Source: Exiguobacterium undae DSM 14481
GTDB lineage: Bacteria; Bacillota; Bacilli; Exiguobacteriales; Exiguobacteriaceae
Assembly (NCBI RefSeq): GCF_000620805.1
Contig: NZ_KK211187.1
Span: forward strand, 1,397,957 to 1,461,956
Direction: 5' to 3'
Length of the DNA stretch: 64,000 nucleotides
Made by a program: the position numbers and the translations under genes. This document shows positions 17,700-26,320 of the stretch, in pieces. The notes beneath the pieces are model-generated. The model was given only the letters and a program-made list of their open reading frames with translations. It ran no database searches and was not told where the DNA came from. The stretch's first letter is position 1; each line of letters opens with the position of its first letter.

Positions 17700-19373
17700 A
17701 TGGAACGTAAATGGTGGCATGACAGCGTAGTTTATCAAATTTATCCGCGCAGCTTTAATGATTCCAATGGTGATGGTATTGGGGATCTGGTCGGAATCAT
17801 TGAAAAACTTGATTACTTAAAAGAACTGGGGATTGATGTCATCTGGTTGAGTCCGGTCTATGACTCACCGAATGATGATAACGGGTACGACATTCGCGAT
17901 TATGAAGCTATCATGGATGAATTCGGAACAATGGCGGACTTTGACCGTCTGTTGGATCAAGCGCATGAACGCGGCATCAAAATCGTGATGGACCTCGTCG
18001 TCAATCATTCTTCCGACGAGCATGCCTGGTTCGCGGAGTCCCGGAAAAGTAAGGATAACCCGTACCGCGATTACTACATTTGGAGAAGTGCCCACGAAGA
18101 CGGGACGTTGCCAAACAACTGGGGATCAATTTTTTCAGGACCGGCGTGGGAATTGGATGAAGCGACAAACGAATATTACTTACACCTGTTCTCGAAAAAA
18201 CAACCTGATTTAAACTGGGAAAATGAAAAGTTGCGCCAGGAAGTGTATCAGATGATTACACGATGGTTAGATCGTGGCATTGACGGTTTCCGAATGGACG
18301 TCATCAATTTGATTTCGAAAACACCGGGTCTGCCGGATGCGACCGTTCCTCCCGGTGCGTTGTACGGAGAAGGGGGTCAACACTACATCAATGGTCCACG
18401 CATTCACGAGTTCCTGAAAGAGATGAACGATGCCTCGTTTGGTAATTATGATGTGTTGACAGTCGGAGAAATGCCGGGGGCGACGACGGAAGACGCGATT
18501 CTCTATACCGATCCGGCACGAAAAGAAGTCAACATGGTCTTTACGTTCGAACACATGGACTTGGATTCCGGTCCAGGCGGAAAATGGGACGTCCAACCGT
18601 TTGATCTGCAGAAACTGAAGCAGAATTTCACGAAGTGGCAAGTCGCCCTCCATGAAAAAGGATGGAACTCGTTATACTGGAACAACCATGACCAGCCACG
18701 TGTCGTCAGTCGATTCGGAGAGGATACGACATATCGGGTCGAATCGGCTAAAATGTTAGCGACATTGCTCCATTTGTTGAAAGGAACACCGTACATCTAT
18801 CAAGGAGAAGAAATCGGGATGACGAATGTTGCGTTCGAATCGATTGAGGAGTACGAAGACATTGAAATTCGGAACATGTGGAAAGAACGGACCGAACAAG
18901 GAGCTTCACCGGCGGAACTCCTCCGATCGATTCATGTAAAAGGGCGCGACAATGCACGGACACCGATTCAATGGGATGCGACTGAGCACGGAGGATTCAC
19001 GACGGGAACGCCTTGGCTGAAGGTGAATCCAAACTATCCGACCATCAATGTTGAAAAGGCTTTACAGGATCCTGACTCGATTTTCTATTATTACAAACAA
19101 CTGATTGCGTTGCGGCATCAACATGATTTAATCGTCTACGGAGAATATGCCTTGATTTTAGAAGACGCGCCGCACATCTATGCGTATACACGCACATACG
19201 AAAATCAGACCTGGTATATCTACTGCTCATTTGCGACGGAAGACACAATCGTGCCGGTGACACACGATTCTTCAGATCGAGTCATTGGAAACTACAGCGA
19301 TGCACCACATGTGACAGACGAGCAACTGACGCTCCGACCGTATGAAGCGATTGTTTACCGGACCCATCATTAA
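17700..19373 (+). CDS. malL: GH13 alpha-glucosidase / oligo-1,6-glucosidase
   Basis: A 557-residue cytoplasmic glycosidase of family GH13 that releases glucose from isomaltose- or maltose-type oligosaccharides. Conserved regions in order: the N-terminal WWHDSVVYQIYPRSFNDSNGDGIGDL, the nucleophile Asp in GFRMDVIN (about 200), the acid/base Glu in VGEMPGA (about 257) and the transition-state Asp in NNHDQPR (about 331), plus a C-terminal beta domain. No signal peptide. ATG 17700 follows GGGAG; the frame is open to 17655 but that part overlaps the operator. It is a lone gene, so sugar uptake must be encoded elsewhere. Distinguishing oligo-1,6-glucosidase from trehalose-6-phosphate hydrolase or sucrose isomerase relatives rests on overall resemblance. 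Confidence 0.88.
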   Translation: MERKWWHDSVVYQIYPRSFNDSNGDGIGDLVGIIEKLDYLKELGIDVIWLSPVYDSPNDDNGYDIRDYEAIMDEFGTMADFDRLLDQAHERGIKIVMDLVVNHSSDEHAWFAESRKSKDNPYRDYYIWRSAHEDGTLPNNWGSIFSGPAWELDEATNEYYLHLFSKKQPDLNWENEKLRQEVYQMITRWLDRGIDGFRMDVINLISKTPGLPDATVPPGALYGEGGQHYINGPRIHEFLKEMNDASFGNYDVLTVGEMPGATTEDAILYTDPARKEVNMVFTFEHMDLDSGPGGKWDVQPFDLQKLKQNFTKWQVALHEKGWNSLYWNNHDQPRVVSRFGEDTTYRVESAKMLATLLHLLKGTPYIYQGEEIGMTNVAFESIEEYEDIEIRNMWKERTEQGASPAELLRSIHVKGRDNARTPIQWDATEHGGFTTGTPWLKVNPNYPTINVEKALQDPDSIFYYYKQLIALRHQHDLIVYGEYALILEDAPHIYAYTRTYENQTWYIYCSFATEDTIVPVTHDSSDRVIGNYSDAPHVTDEQLTLRPYEAIVYRTHH

Positions 19374-19415
19374 GAAACAATAACCCGAGCGACGTTATGT
19401 CGTCTCTCAAAGACA

Positions 19416-19456
19416 AAGCCCGCTTTTCTTCCTTCGACGGACAGAAAAGCGGGCTT
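19416..19456 (+). terminator. Probable terminator after the alpha-glucosidase gene
   Basis: A perfect 14-bp stem AAGCCCGCTTTTCT / AGAAAAGCGGGCTT followed by GGTTGTTTGG; the T-run is weak. Confidence 0.6.
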
Positions 19457-19494
19457 GGTTGTTTGGATCAACGTCCAACGTGCGAAAAGGAAAG

Positions 19495-19521
19495 GAGGCA
19501 GACCTTGAAGATCTGCCTCCC
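19495..19521 (-). terminator. Terminator of the PilZ gene (minus strand)
   Basis: GGAGGCAGA / TCTGCCTCC around nine bases; on the minus strand the sequence after the stem is TTTCCTTTTC. Confidence 0.6.
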
Positions 19522-19560
19522 TGCCTAAATGTTTGATTAAGACGACTAATGAGGTTGAGT

Positions 19561-19917
19561 TTACTGTGTCTGCTTGACGATTTGTTTGATCGCCTCGATA
19601 ATTTGTTGTTGCTCTTCTTTTGTCGTCTCGAGATGTAAACCATACAGACGTTGTGCCGAGACCATTTTTTCATGCAAAATGCGTCCGGTCAATTTAAGTG
19701 GTTCGGTCCCGCTGAGTAAGGAAAATTCGACGACAATCGAAGTGGAGCGAGTGAGCGGGAGCTTCAAAGGGGTTGCAATGGCGATGCCGCTCGGAGAAAT
19801 GTTGTGGATTTTCATTAATCCAGCGGGTGTCCGGCGCCCTTCTTTGACAAGATAAAATTCACCCGTGATGGGTTCGGTGAATTGGTAACGAAACGACTCA
19901 TTTCGTTTGATTTTCAA
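19561..19917 (-). CDS. PilZ-domain protein (c-di-GMP binding)
   Basis: A 118-residue single PilZ domain. The signature is present: an arginine-containing N-terminal stretch (KIKRNESFRYQF) and the NxSxxG motif in NISPSGIAI (about 40-48). The first motif has one extra residue compared with the usual RxxxR, so affinity is uncertain. The start is read as TTG 19917, because the GTG at 19926 overlaps the AGGAGGTG ribosome site. It is probably an effector for c-di-GMP made and degraded by GGDEF/EAL proteins such as the two in this window. It is monocistronic with its own terminator. Confidence 0.8.
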   Translation of the reverse strand: MKIKRNESFRYQFTEPITGEFYLVKEGRRTPAGLMKIHNISPSGIAIATPLKLPLTRSTSIVVEFSLLSGTEPLKLTGRILHEKMVSAQRLYGLHLETTKEEQQQIIEAIKQIVKQTQ

Positions 19918-20010
19918 GAAGACCACCTCCTATTTTCCATTATCCGTCAAAAACGCATTTTCTTCTAGACGAAATTTAAGGAGGAGGCAACAAATCACAT
20001 GATGGAGCAA

Positions 20011-20709
20011 TTACGCTGCTGCATCTTTTGCTGGAGGCGTCGGATGAATTCGTTTGGCGACATACATGAACGGCGTCGCGACCCAAGCGATGACGAACTT
20101 CGCAAGATAGGTCGTCACAAAAATCTGCCACCAAATCTCAAACGGTAAGTTATGAAAAGCGATGGCGCAAAATGTCAACGTATCGATGAACTGACTTAAG
20201 ACCGTCGAGCCGGTCGTACGTAACCAAAGTTTCTTTTCGCCCGTCTTTTGGCGAATTTTGGAGTAGATGAACACATCAAACAGTTGGGAAACAAGATATG
20301 CGGATAAACTGCCAAATGCAATCCAAGGCAGCAAACCGAACAATAGATGCAAGGAGTTCGACATATCGTCAGCCAAGGCATCATTGAGCGGGGTATACAG
20401 TAAGCTGTATTGCATTAAAAGAGTTGTCGTGATCAAGGAGAAGAACCCCATGTACACGCCTTGTCGCGCCACCTTTTTGCCGTATTTTTCATTTAAGATA
20501 TCGGTCGCCAAGTAGCAACTGCCGTAAACGACATTACCTAATGTGAAAATATAAGAATAAAGTTCGACTTGTTGGGTGACTTGAATATTTGCAATGATCG
20601 TTGCGATGGCAATCCACATCAACAGACCGGTTTTACCGAACAGACGGTAACTGAGCAATAACAATCCCATCGTAATTAAGATGGAAGGAAACCATAACCA
20701 TTCATTCAT
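20011..20709 (-). CDS. Queuosine precursor transporter (YhhQ/VUT family)
   Basis: A 232-residue membrane protein with about six hydrophobic segments. Family features are VYGSCYLATDILNEKYGKKVARQGV (near 68-92), the conserved acidic DILNEKYG being typical of YhhQ, and the C-terminal SQFIDTLTFCAIAFHNLP. YhhQ proteins import preQ0/preQ1 for queuosine tRNA modification. ATG 20709 follows AAAGGAGT. The promoter at 20743-20771 gives a leader of only about 27 bases, too short for a preQ1 riboswitch, so regulation by that route is unlikely. Confidence 0.87.
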   Translation of the reverse strand: MNEWLWFPSILITMGLLLLSYRLFGKTGLLMWIAIATIIANIQVTQQVELYSYIFTLGNVVYGSCYLATDILNEKYGKKVARQGVYMGFFSLITTTLLMQYSLLYTPLNDALADDMSNSLHLLFGLLPWIAFGSLSAYLVSQLFDVFIYSKIRQKTGEKKLWLRTTGSTVLSQFIDTLTFCAIAFHNLPFEIWWQIFVTTYLAKFVIAWVATPFMYVAKRIHPTPPAKDAAA

Positions 20710-20742
20710 GTGCGTACTCCTTTCTGATTCATACAAAGAAAA

Positions 20743-20771
20743 ATTCTACGCTCTTTTTGATAATCTGTCAA
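20743..20771 (-). promoter_or_regulatory. Sigma-A promoter of the queuosine precursor transporter gene
   Basis: On the minus strand: TTGACA (20771-20766), 17 bases, TAGAAT (20748-20743). The -35 begins within the T-run of the preceding terminator. Confidence 0.8.
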
Positions 20772-20803
20772 AAAAAGCCGACGTCAATAGGCGTCGGCTT
20801 AAC
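20770..20803 (-). terminator. Terminator of the acetyltransferase gene (minus strand)
   Basis: AAGCCGACG / CGTCGGCTT stem around eight bases with a run of seven T on the minus strand, directly after the stop at 20805. The T-run merges into the next promoter's -35 box. Confidence 0.85.
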
Positions 20804-20804
20804 A

Positions 20805-21284
20805 TCAAGGGCGTTGAAGCGAATAACGCTTGCGGCGTCCTTTGCTAAAGTAGTGTTCTTGTTGTACAAATCCGTTGGTCGTAAGGATGTGATAAGCAAT
20901 TTCTTTATGGGGTGATGTCGGCAAAACACGTGCACGTACTTCATAAATATCAAGTGCACCGGACTCTTGCAACGCAAGTTGAACGGCTTGTGTACCGTAA
21001 CCGCGCCCACTGAAGGAGTCAAAAATCATCAAGTCCAGTTGAAAGTAATGTCCCATTTTCAACAAGAGGATCCGGCCTACCAGTTGATCGTCGACAAGAA
21101 TATCGTAGTAAAAGTCTTCCGAATAACTGTGTTCAACAGAATCAAAAGCACGTTCAACCCCGAGTTCATGATCGTAACCTTGAATTTCTTGGCGGGTTAA
21201 TCCATACGCCTGTTCGCCGTATTTTAAGAAATGTTCGAATTCAATCTGGTCGACGTGACGCAGCGTTCGACGTTTTAAATCCAT
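20805..21284 (-). CDS. GNAT-family N-acetyltransferase
   Basis: A 159-residue acetyltransferase. Recognisable elements are the central beta strands (YYDILVDDQLVGRILLLKM), the acetyl-CoA loop FSGRGYGTQAV (the R/Q-x-x-G-x-G/A motif) and a C-terminal strand pair (HILTTNGFVQQEHYF). The small acceptor, protein or metabolite, cannot be told. The start ATG 21284 follows AGAGGAGGAC; the frame runs open to 21527 but that part crosses the promoter region of the divergent gene. It is transcribed alone. Confidence 0.82.
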   Translation of the reverse strand: MDLKRRTLRHVDQIEFEHFLKYGEQAYGLTRQEIQGYDHELGVERAFDSVEHSYSEDFYYDILVDDQLVGRILLLKMGHYFQLDLMIFDSFSGRGYGTQAVQLALQESGALDIYEVRARVLPTSPHKEIAYHILTTNGFVQQEHYFSKGRRKRYSLQRP

Positions 21285-21501
21285 GACGTTGTCCTCCTCT
21301 GATCGCAATTCATTCTGCTCATTCATTATAGCGACTTCAGGAAAGAAATTGCAAAAGATAGCCGGAATGGAAGATGAAAGGAAGAAGGACACCCGACATA
21401 CGAAATAACCAAGTTGTAAACGGATTGTGATTGTTTTATTTGGCGGTGGATATGGTAAAGTAATGATGTAGACATCTGTATACTGGAAGGGGTTGGGAAA
21501 T

Positions 21502-21816
21502 GTGTTCACTGAACGGGATGGCATCAAATTACGCTTAGAGCAAATTGAACGTTTATATTCCGATTTAAATCGGGAAGCGAAACAATTGACGGAACGTTTA
21601 CGCCAACTGGATGAACAAGGTGATGAAGTTCGTCACGATCTCGCATTAAACAAAGAAGATCGTGATCACCTGAAATCAAGCATCGACGAAACGTTGCAAG
21701 CCTTGTTACAACGGACGACCGTTGACGCAAAAGTCGAACAAGAAAAGCAAGAAGACTTGATTTCTAAAAAAGCACTCATCGAAGACATCGAAGGGTTATT
21801 GAAGAAAAAGAAATAA
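21502..21816 (+). CDS. Small coiled-coil protein, function unknown
   Basis: A 104-residue, highly charged helical protein with heptad-like spacing of leucine and isoleucine almost throughout (IERLYSDLNREAKQLTERLRQL). No membrane segment, cysteine or known motif is visible. The start is taken as GTG 21502, nine bases after GGAAGGGG; TTG 21493 directly abuts the ribosome site. It has its own terminator and precedes the methyltransferase gene on the same strand. It may be a structural or scaffold protein; nothing more can be said. Confidence 0.65.
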   Translation: MFTERDGIKLRLEQIERLYSDLNREAKQLTERLRQLDEQGDEVRHDLALNKEDRDHLKSSIDETLQALLQRTTVDAKVEQEKQEDLISKKALIEDIEGLLKKKK

Positions 21817-21843
21817 GCTAGCCTGCGCTAGCTTATTTTTTTC
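21812..21843 (+). terminator. Terminator after the coiled-coil protein gene
   Basis: AATAAGCTAGC / GCTAGCTTATT around CTGC with seven T following. Confidence 0.9.
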
Positions 21844-21858
21844 TGGGAGTGAATCGTT

Positions 21859-22656
21859 TTGACCAAAGAACAGATTGTATTAACAACATGTCTCAGACCA
21901 ACCGACGATGTAAGAACTCGATTACAGCACTTGGCTGCAACGGAACAGGACATGGATTTTCAAATCGTTGCACGGAAAAAGCTGAGTCTGCATGCGCTTC
22001 AGGAAATGTATCACTGTCCTGTGCTCGTCGTCGATAAAAACCGTTTGGAGTATTATCCGACCGGAGCGGAAAGTTCATTTTTCTTTCATCCGTCCAGTGC
22101 CGTCTTCCGCATCAAACAATTTGATGCGAACGGACATGATCCATTGATTGCGATCGCCCGTTTGACGGAAGGCATGACGGTTCTTGATTGTACATTGGGA
22201 CTCGGGGCGGATGCGATTGTCATGAGCCATGCGGTCGGAGCATCGGGTCAGGTGACCGGGATAGAAAGTAAGGCGGCGACCGCTCTGATCGTGCGGGAAG
22301 GGTTACAGCAATGGGTGGAGGGCTATCCACCGATTGTTGAGGCGATGCGGCGCATCGAGGTGCAACAACTGGATCATCTCACCTATTTAGAACAGTCTTC
22401 AAGCAAGTCGGTTGATGTGATTTATTTTGATCCGATGTTTGAAAAAACCGTCTCGGAATCCACTCATCTGGATGGATTACGACAGCTGGCGAATTATGAG
22501 ACATTGACAGAACAGGTAATGAAGGAAGCCAAGCGTGTGGCACGTCAACGCATCGTCTTAAAAGCGCATTTTGAAAGCGATCTGTTTGAACGGTTCGGTT
22601 TTGTACGAATCAAACGAAAATCGTCAAAGCTTCATTACGGGGTCATTGAATTATAG
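21859..22656 (+). CDS. Class I SAM-dependent methyltransferase (RsmJ-like/YpiP type)
   Basis: A 265-residue protein starting with TTG 21859 after GGGAGTG. The SAM site is VLDCTLGLGADAIVM (motif I, near residue 108), followed by GIESK, and a catalytic-type motif IYFDPMFEK (near 190) that resembles the DPM(F/Y) motif of the RsmJ family acting on 16S rRNA. The N-terminal 90 residues form a separate small domain. The substrate is not established; rRNA or tRNA is likely by family. Confidence 0.8.
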   Translation: MTKEQIVLTTCLRPTDDVRTRLQHLAATEQDMDFQIVARKKLSLHALQEMYHCPVLVVDKNRLEYYPTGAESSFFFHPSSAVFRIKQFDANGHDPLIAIARLTEGMTVLDCTLGLGADAIVMSHAVGASGQVTGIESKAATALIVREGLQQWVEGYPPIVEAMRRIEVQQLDHLTYLEQSSSKSVDVIYFDPMFEKTVSESTHLDGLRQLANYETLTEQVMKEAKRVARQRIVLKAHFESDLFERFGFVRIKRKSSKLHYGVIEL

Positions 22657-22660
22657 GATC

Positions 22661-22696
22661 AAAAAAGCTCTTCGCAATCTGCGAAGAGCTTTTTAA
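22661..22696. terminator. Bidirectional terminator between the methyltransferase gene and putP
   Basis: AAAAAGCTCTTCGCA / TGCGAAGAGCTTTTT around ATC. Confidence 0.9.
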
Positions 22697-22706
22697 GGAA
22701 CATCAG

Positions 22707-24179
22707 TTATTCAACAGCTTCTTTTAGTTCTTCTTCCATATCGTCAAACTTGTCTTGAACCGATTCAACCGGTTGCTTCGTTAACAGACTGACGACGACG
22801 GTAAAGAGTAAGCTTGTAAAGAATCCGGGAACCATTTCATACAGCGTCGTACTGAGGCCAAGTTGGACCCACGCGATGACCGTAATGGCACCTGACAACA
22901 TACCGGCAAGCGCACCTTGTTTCGTCATTCGTTTCCAGTAAAGTGAAAGCAGGATGATCGGACCGAATGCTGAACCGAAACCAGCCCAGGCATAACCAAC
23001 CAGCGACAAGATGGTCGCTGACGGATTCCAGGCTAAAACGGAACCGATGACGGCGATCACTAAGACGGCAATCCGTCCAGTCAAGACCAACTGTTTATCC
23101 GTCGCTTTTTTATTTAAGAACGTTTTATAAAAATCTTCTGTCAAAGCACTTGATGTGACGAGGAGCTGTGACGAAATCGTCGACATGATTGCCGCCAAAA
23201 TCGCGGCCATCAAAAATCCAGTGATATACGGGTGGAATAAGACATCAGAAAAACGGATGAAGACGGTTTCTGGGTCGCCGAGACCATTTCCTTGTCCCTC
23301 AAAGTAAGCAATTCCGACCAGTCCTGTCATCATGGCACCGAGAATTGAAACGAACATCCAACCAATTCCGATGCGACGTGCTTTTTTCAAATCTTTGACC
23401 GAACGAATGGCCATAAAGCGGACGATGATGTGGGGTTGTCCGAAGTAGCCGAGTCCCCAAGCGAGGAATCCGATGATTCCAAGGAAAGTTGTTCCTTTTA
23501 GTGGATCAAATAATGTCGGATCTAAGTTCTCTGCATAGCTGTACGCCCCATCGATACCGCCGACGTCTGTCAAAGCAACAATCGGTACAAGGACGAGTGC
23601 GATGAACATGATACAACCCTGGACGAAATCGGTCCAACTGACTGCGAGAAAACCGCCAAACAACGTGTAGGCGACGACGACCGCAATCGTCAAGAGCATA
23701 CCATAGTGGTAATCAAAGCCGAATGAGCTTTGGAACAATTTACCGCCGGATACGATACCAGCTGATGTGTAAAACGTGAAGAAAACGATAATAACGACTG
23801 CAGAAACAGTCCGTAAGACACGTGACGTATCTTTGAAACGATTTTCTAAAAAGTCGGGAATCGTAATCGAGTCATTTGCCATTTCCGTGTAAAGACGAAA
23901 ACGTGGGGCAAGAATCAAATAGTTCACGTAACACCCGATCAATAAACCTAAGGCGAGCCATAGAGCGGATACACCGGTCGCATACATCGCTCCAGGTAAC
24001 CCCATCAACATCCAACCACTCATGTCGGATGCTCCGGCAGATAGTGCCGTGACACCCGGTCCTAAATCCCGACCACCTAACATATAATCTTCTGTGTTTG
24101 TCGTTCGCTTGTAGGCAATGTAGCCGATGGCAAGCATCATGACCAGATACAAGCTGATTGAAATCCATTCTTGCGTCAT
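22707..24179 (-). CDS. putP: Sodium/proline symporter
   Basis: A 490-residue sodium:solute symporter with about thirteen hydrophobic segments. The first helices carry YKRTTNTEDYMLGGRDLGPGVTALSAGASDMSGWMLMGLPGA, the PutP signature, with the DMSGW core linked to Na+ and proline binding. The C-terminal tail is acidic (FDDMEEELKEAVE). Proline import serves osmoprotection as well as nutrition, in keeping with other sodium-coupled genes in the window. ATG 24179 follows TTGGAGG. Confidence 0.93.
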   Translation of the reverse strand: MTQEWISISLYLVMMLAIGYIAYKRTTNTEDYMLGGRDLGPGVTALSAGASDMSGWMLMGLPGAMYATGVSALWLALGLLIGCYVNYLILAPRFRLYTEMANDSITIPDFLENRFKDTSRVLRTVSAVVIIVFFTFYTSAGIVSGGKLFQSSFGFDYHYGMLLTIAVVVAYTLFGGFLAVSWTDFVQGCIMFIALVLVPIVALTDVGGIDGAYSYAENLDPTLFDPLKGTTFLGIIGFLAWGLGYFGQPHIIVRFMAIRSVKDLKKARRIGIGWMFVSILGAMMTGLVGIAYFEGQGNGLGDPETVFIRFSDVLFHPYITGFLMAAILAAIMSTISSQLLVTSSALTEDFYKTFLNKKATDKQLVLTGRIAVLVIAVIGSVLAWNPSATILSLVGYAWAGFGSAFGPIILLSLYWKRMTKQGALAGMLSGAITVIAWVQLGLSTTLYEMVPGFFTSLLFTVVVSLLTKQPVESVQDKFDDMEEELKEAVE

Positions 24180-24479
24180 AACAATAAAGCCTCCAATAAT
24201 CTTTTTTTTGCGCTGTTCATTCATCTGTCAAATAAGCACAATCGATTTGTTCCCCACCTTACAGGGTCCAAAACAACAAAGCAAGTCTTCACAATCTCGC
24301 CAAAAGTGGCTTCAGCCCTCATCTATCAAGGGATAGGGACACTTTACGTCCCTCTTAATGTTCTATTTTTCTGAATTCGGTCATGAAAATGTCGTCAAAT
24401 GGAAAGGGAATTGAAATGAAGAGTGTTATTAAAAAAGGTATAATTAAAAAATTTGATTTTTATTCCATGCAAAAAAACG
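24180..24479. other. Intergenic region upstream of putP with no gene seen
   Basis: About 300 bases, AT-rich towards 24360-24479. It should hold the putP promoter (minus strand). I see a small inverted repeat (GGGAC...GTCCC, near 24335-24353) and a plus-strand TATAAT (24439-24444) without a well-spaced -35. I found no ORF with a ribosome site, and no riboswitch I can name. Confidence 0.6.
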
Positions 24480-24513
24480 CGAGACGACTGACCTGAGAAG
24501 GTTGTCGTCTCGC
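24470..24513 (-). terminator. Terminator of the PatB/MalY-like gene (minus strand)
   Basis: CGAGACGAC / GTCGTCTCG arms, inner TGACCT-AGGTTG pairing, and on the minus strand GTTTTTTTG follows. Confidence 0.85.
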
Positions 24514-24519
24514 AACAGA

Positions 24520-25698
24520 TTAATCGGTAAAAACAAGCTTGTCATAGGCAACACGAAGGCGGTTGAGAGCTTCGTCGAGTTGACTGCGGGGGCAACCGAA
24601 ATTCAAACGTTCAAATGCAAGTGCGGTATCTCCGAAGGGTTGACCGTGTGTTAAGGCTAATCCGGCCTGCTCGACCAGCCAGTCGGCACGCTCCGGTGCG
24701 TCAAACGGCAAAGCGTGACAATCGATCCACAGTAAAAACGTCGATTCCGGTGCAATGACCGTCAAGCGGGGCATTTCAGATTGGATCCGGTGCACCGCAT
24801 GATCCCGATTGGCTTCCAGATAAAGAAGTAACTCCTGGAGCCATCGTTCACTGTCTGGATCCGTATAGGCCGCAACGATGGCTGTTGCCGCGAAGGCGTT
24901 CGGATGCACAAAGTGTGCTTGTTGCACTTGTTCGATTTTTCCCCGCGTCTCTGCATTGGGGACGATCAAATAAGAAGCATACAGACCGGGGATATTAAAG
25001 GTTTTTGAGGGCGCGCTGACTAAAACCACCTGTTCATAATCAAAAGCGAGAATCGGATGATGGGTCGATCCGGAAAAAATCAAATCGGCATGGATCTCAT
25101 CAGATAAGACATAAACGTCGTGCCGCTTCGCCAGCGTAATGATTTGCTCCAACTCGGACCGGCTGAAGACACGCCCCGTCGGATTATGAGGATTACATAA
25201 AATGATCATACGAGCTGTTTTCATTTGTTGTTCGAGCAGTAAAAAATCGATTTCGTATCGATTGTCCACCAATCGAAGAGGGTTTTCGATCAGTTTACGG
25301 TTGTTTGCCTGCACGACATGGTGAAACGGCGGATAGACCGGCGTTTGAATGATGATTTCATCTTGTTCCTCGGTCAATGCCAATACACTGTGCGCCAGTG
25401 CCGGTACAACGCCACTCGAATAAAGAATCATCGACGGGTCGACCGGCTGATCGTACCGCTTTACAAACCATTGTTGAATGGCAGACTTCGCCTCGTCTTC
25501 AAATAAGGAATATCCGAAATGGCCGCTTGCTGCCCGTTTCGTCAAGGCTTTTGTGATGGAGTCGGCCGGACGGACATCCATGTCGGCGACCCACATCGGA
25601 ATCAATTGATCGGATCCGAATAATTGTTCCAGCCCGTCCCATTTGGCGGATCCGGTCTTTCTTTTCTCCAACACTTCATCAAAGGAGTATTCTTGCAT
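24520..25698 (-). CDS. patB: PatB/MalY-family PLP-dependent C-S lyase (cystathionine beta-lyase type)
   Basis: A 392-residue fold-type I aminotransferase-like enzyme. Family features: MWVADMDVRPADSI near the N-terminus, the substrate-site segment NPHNPTGR (about 168-175), YVLSDEIHADL for the PLP pyridine and the Schiff-base lysine in SAPSKTFNIPGL (about 235). PatB/MalY enzymes cleave cystathionine or related thioethers, giving homocysteine or a thiol, ammonia and pyruvate. ATG 25698 follows AAAGGAATG. No sulfur-metabolism gene is adjacent, so the physiological substrate is open. Confidence 0.88.
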   Translation of the reverse strand: MQEYSFDEVLEKRKTGSAKWDGLEQLFGSDQLIPMWVADMDVRPADSITKALTKRAASGHFGYSLFEDEAKSAIQQWFVKRYDQPVDPSMILYSSGVVPALAHSVLALTEEQDEIIIQTPVYPPFHHVVQANNRKLIENPLRLVDNRYEIDFLLLEQQMKTARMIILCNPHNPTGRVFSRSELEQIITLAKRHDVYVLSDEIHADLIFSGSTHHPILAFDYEQVVLVSAPSKTFNIPGLYASYLIVPNAETRGKIEQVQQAHFVHPNAFAATAIVAAYTDPDSERWLQELLLYLEANRDHAVHRIQSEMPRLTVIAPESTFLLWIDCHALPFDAPERADWLVEQAGLALTHGQPFGDTALAFERLNFGCPRSQLDEALNRLRVAYDKLVFTD

Positions 25699-25848
25699 CT
25701 GTCTTCATTCCTTTCGAAATAGAATTGCTACTGTCTTCACAGTACCGAACGGGCTTCATTTCGGCAAGTTCGAAAAATAAAGGTTTTAAACGGAAGAACG
25801 TTGGGAAAATTCAATATCGTACACAAAAAAAAGGACGGAGTGGATTTT

Positions 25849-26046
25849 ATGTTACATTCTAAAGTGTTAGTAGGACGATCACCGGAAGAGCTCGAAGAAC
25901 GACTGAACCAATTCTTTGAGGAAAATGGTGTCGGGTCAAATTCGATCATCACACTCAAATTCTCGACATTCGTCGCGTCGAAAGCGGATGAACATTATTC
26001 TGTGTTGATTGTTTTTGATAACTCATTAACCAAAACAGTCCTTTAA
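25849..26046 (+). CDS. Small Cse60-like protein
   Basis: A 65-residue protein, start ATG 25849 behind GGACGGAGTGG; the frame open to 25801 lacks a ribosome site. Its pattern (KVLVGRSPEELEERLNQFFEEN, then beta strands FSTF and EHYSVLIVFDN) resembles the small Cse60 sporulation-associated family of Bacillus, from memory. The role of that family is unknown, and this organism may not sporulate. It has its own terminator. Confidence 0.6.
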   Translation: MLHSKVLVGRSPEELEERLNQFFEENGVGSNSIITLKFSTFVASKADEHYSVLIVFDNSLTKTVL

Positions 26047-26050
26047 TTGC

Positions 26051-26092
26051 AGGAACAGTTACGGGAAGCAAGATTTCCTGTAACTGTTCTTT
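26051..26092 (+). terminator. Terminator after the Cse60-like gene
   Basis: GAACAGTTAC / GTAACTGTTC arms with inner GGGAA-TTTCC pairing, followed by TTTCTATTTTC. Confidence 0.8.
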
Positions 26093-26110
26093 CTATTTTC
26101 TTGAAAAAAG

Positions 26111-26139
26111 TTGAAATTGAAAAACGGATACGTTATACT
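26111..26139 (+). promoter_or_regulatory. Sigma-A promoter of tRNA-Thr
   Basis: TTGAAA (26111-26116), 17 bases, TATACT (26134-26139), with the tRNA starting 19 bases after the -10. Confidence 0.8.
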
Positions 26140-26157
26140 AATATTAGAAAAAAACAG

Positions 26158-26228
26158 GCTTCCGTAGGTTAATGGCAGACCTCAGCAATGGTAATGCTGC
26201 AGTGCGAGTTCGATTCTCGCCGGAAGCA
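26158..26228 (+). tRNA. tRNA-Thr (anticodon GGT)
   Basis: A complete cloverleaf: acceptor GCTTCCG / CGGAAGC, D arm GGTT-AATGGCA-GACC, anticodon stem CAGCA / TGCTG with loop ATGGTAA (anticodon GGT, reading ACC), T arm GCGAG-TTCGATT-CTCGC, discriminator A. CCA is not encoded. The acceptor matches Bacillus tRNA-Thr (GCTTCC...GGAAGC). Confidence 0.92.
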
Positions 26229-26235
26229 TCAAAAT

Positions 26236-26286
26236 AAACAGGTCTTCCGTCACAAGTCAATCACTTGAACGGAGGACCTGTTTTCG
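26236..26286 (+). terminator. Terminator after tRNA-Thr
   Basis: AACAGGTCTTCCGT pairs with ACGGAGGACCTGTT (one wobble), with inner CAAGT-ACTTG pairing and a TTTTCGTTT tail. Confidence 0.8.
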
Positions 26287-26320
26287 TTTGGAAAAGGAAC
26301 TGACCTTGAAGGAGAAATCG

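Noticed and set aside
20710-20771. preQ1 riboswitch before the queuosine precursor transporter
   Set aside because: The mapped promoter leaves a leader of about 27 bases, too short for an aptamer plus platform.
24439-24444. Consensus TATAAT on the plus strand upstream of the PatB/MalY gene end
   Set aside because: TTGAAA is 22 bases away and no gene follows on this strand; AT-rich chance match is likely.
26158-26300. Attachment site (att) formed by duplication of the tRNA-Thr 3' end
   Set aside because: I looked for a second copy of the T-arm/acceptor sequence around the AT-rich regulator pair and found none; no integrase is present.
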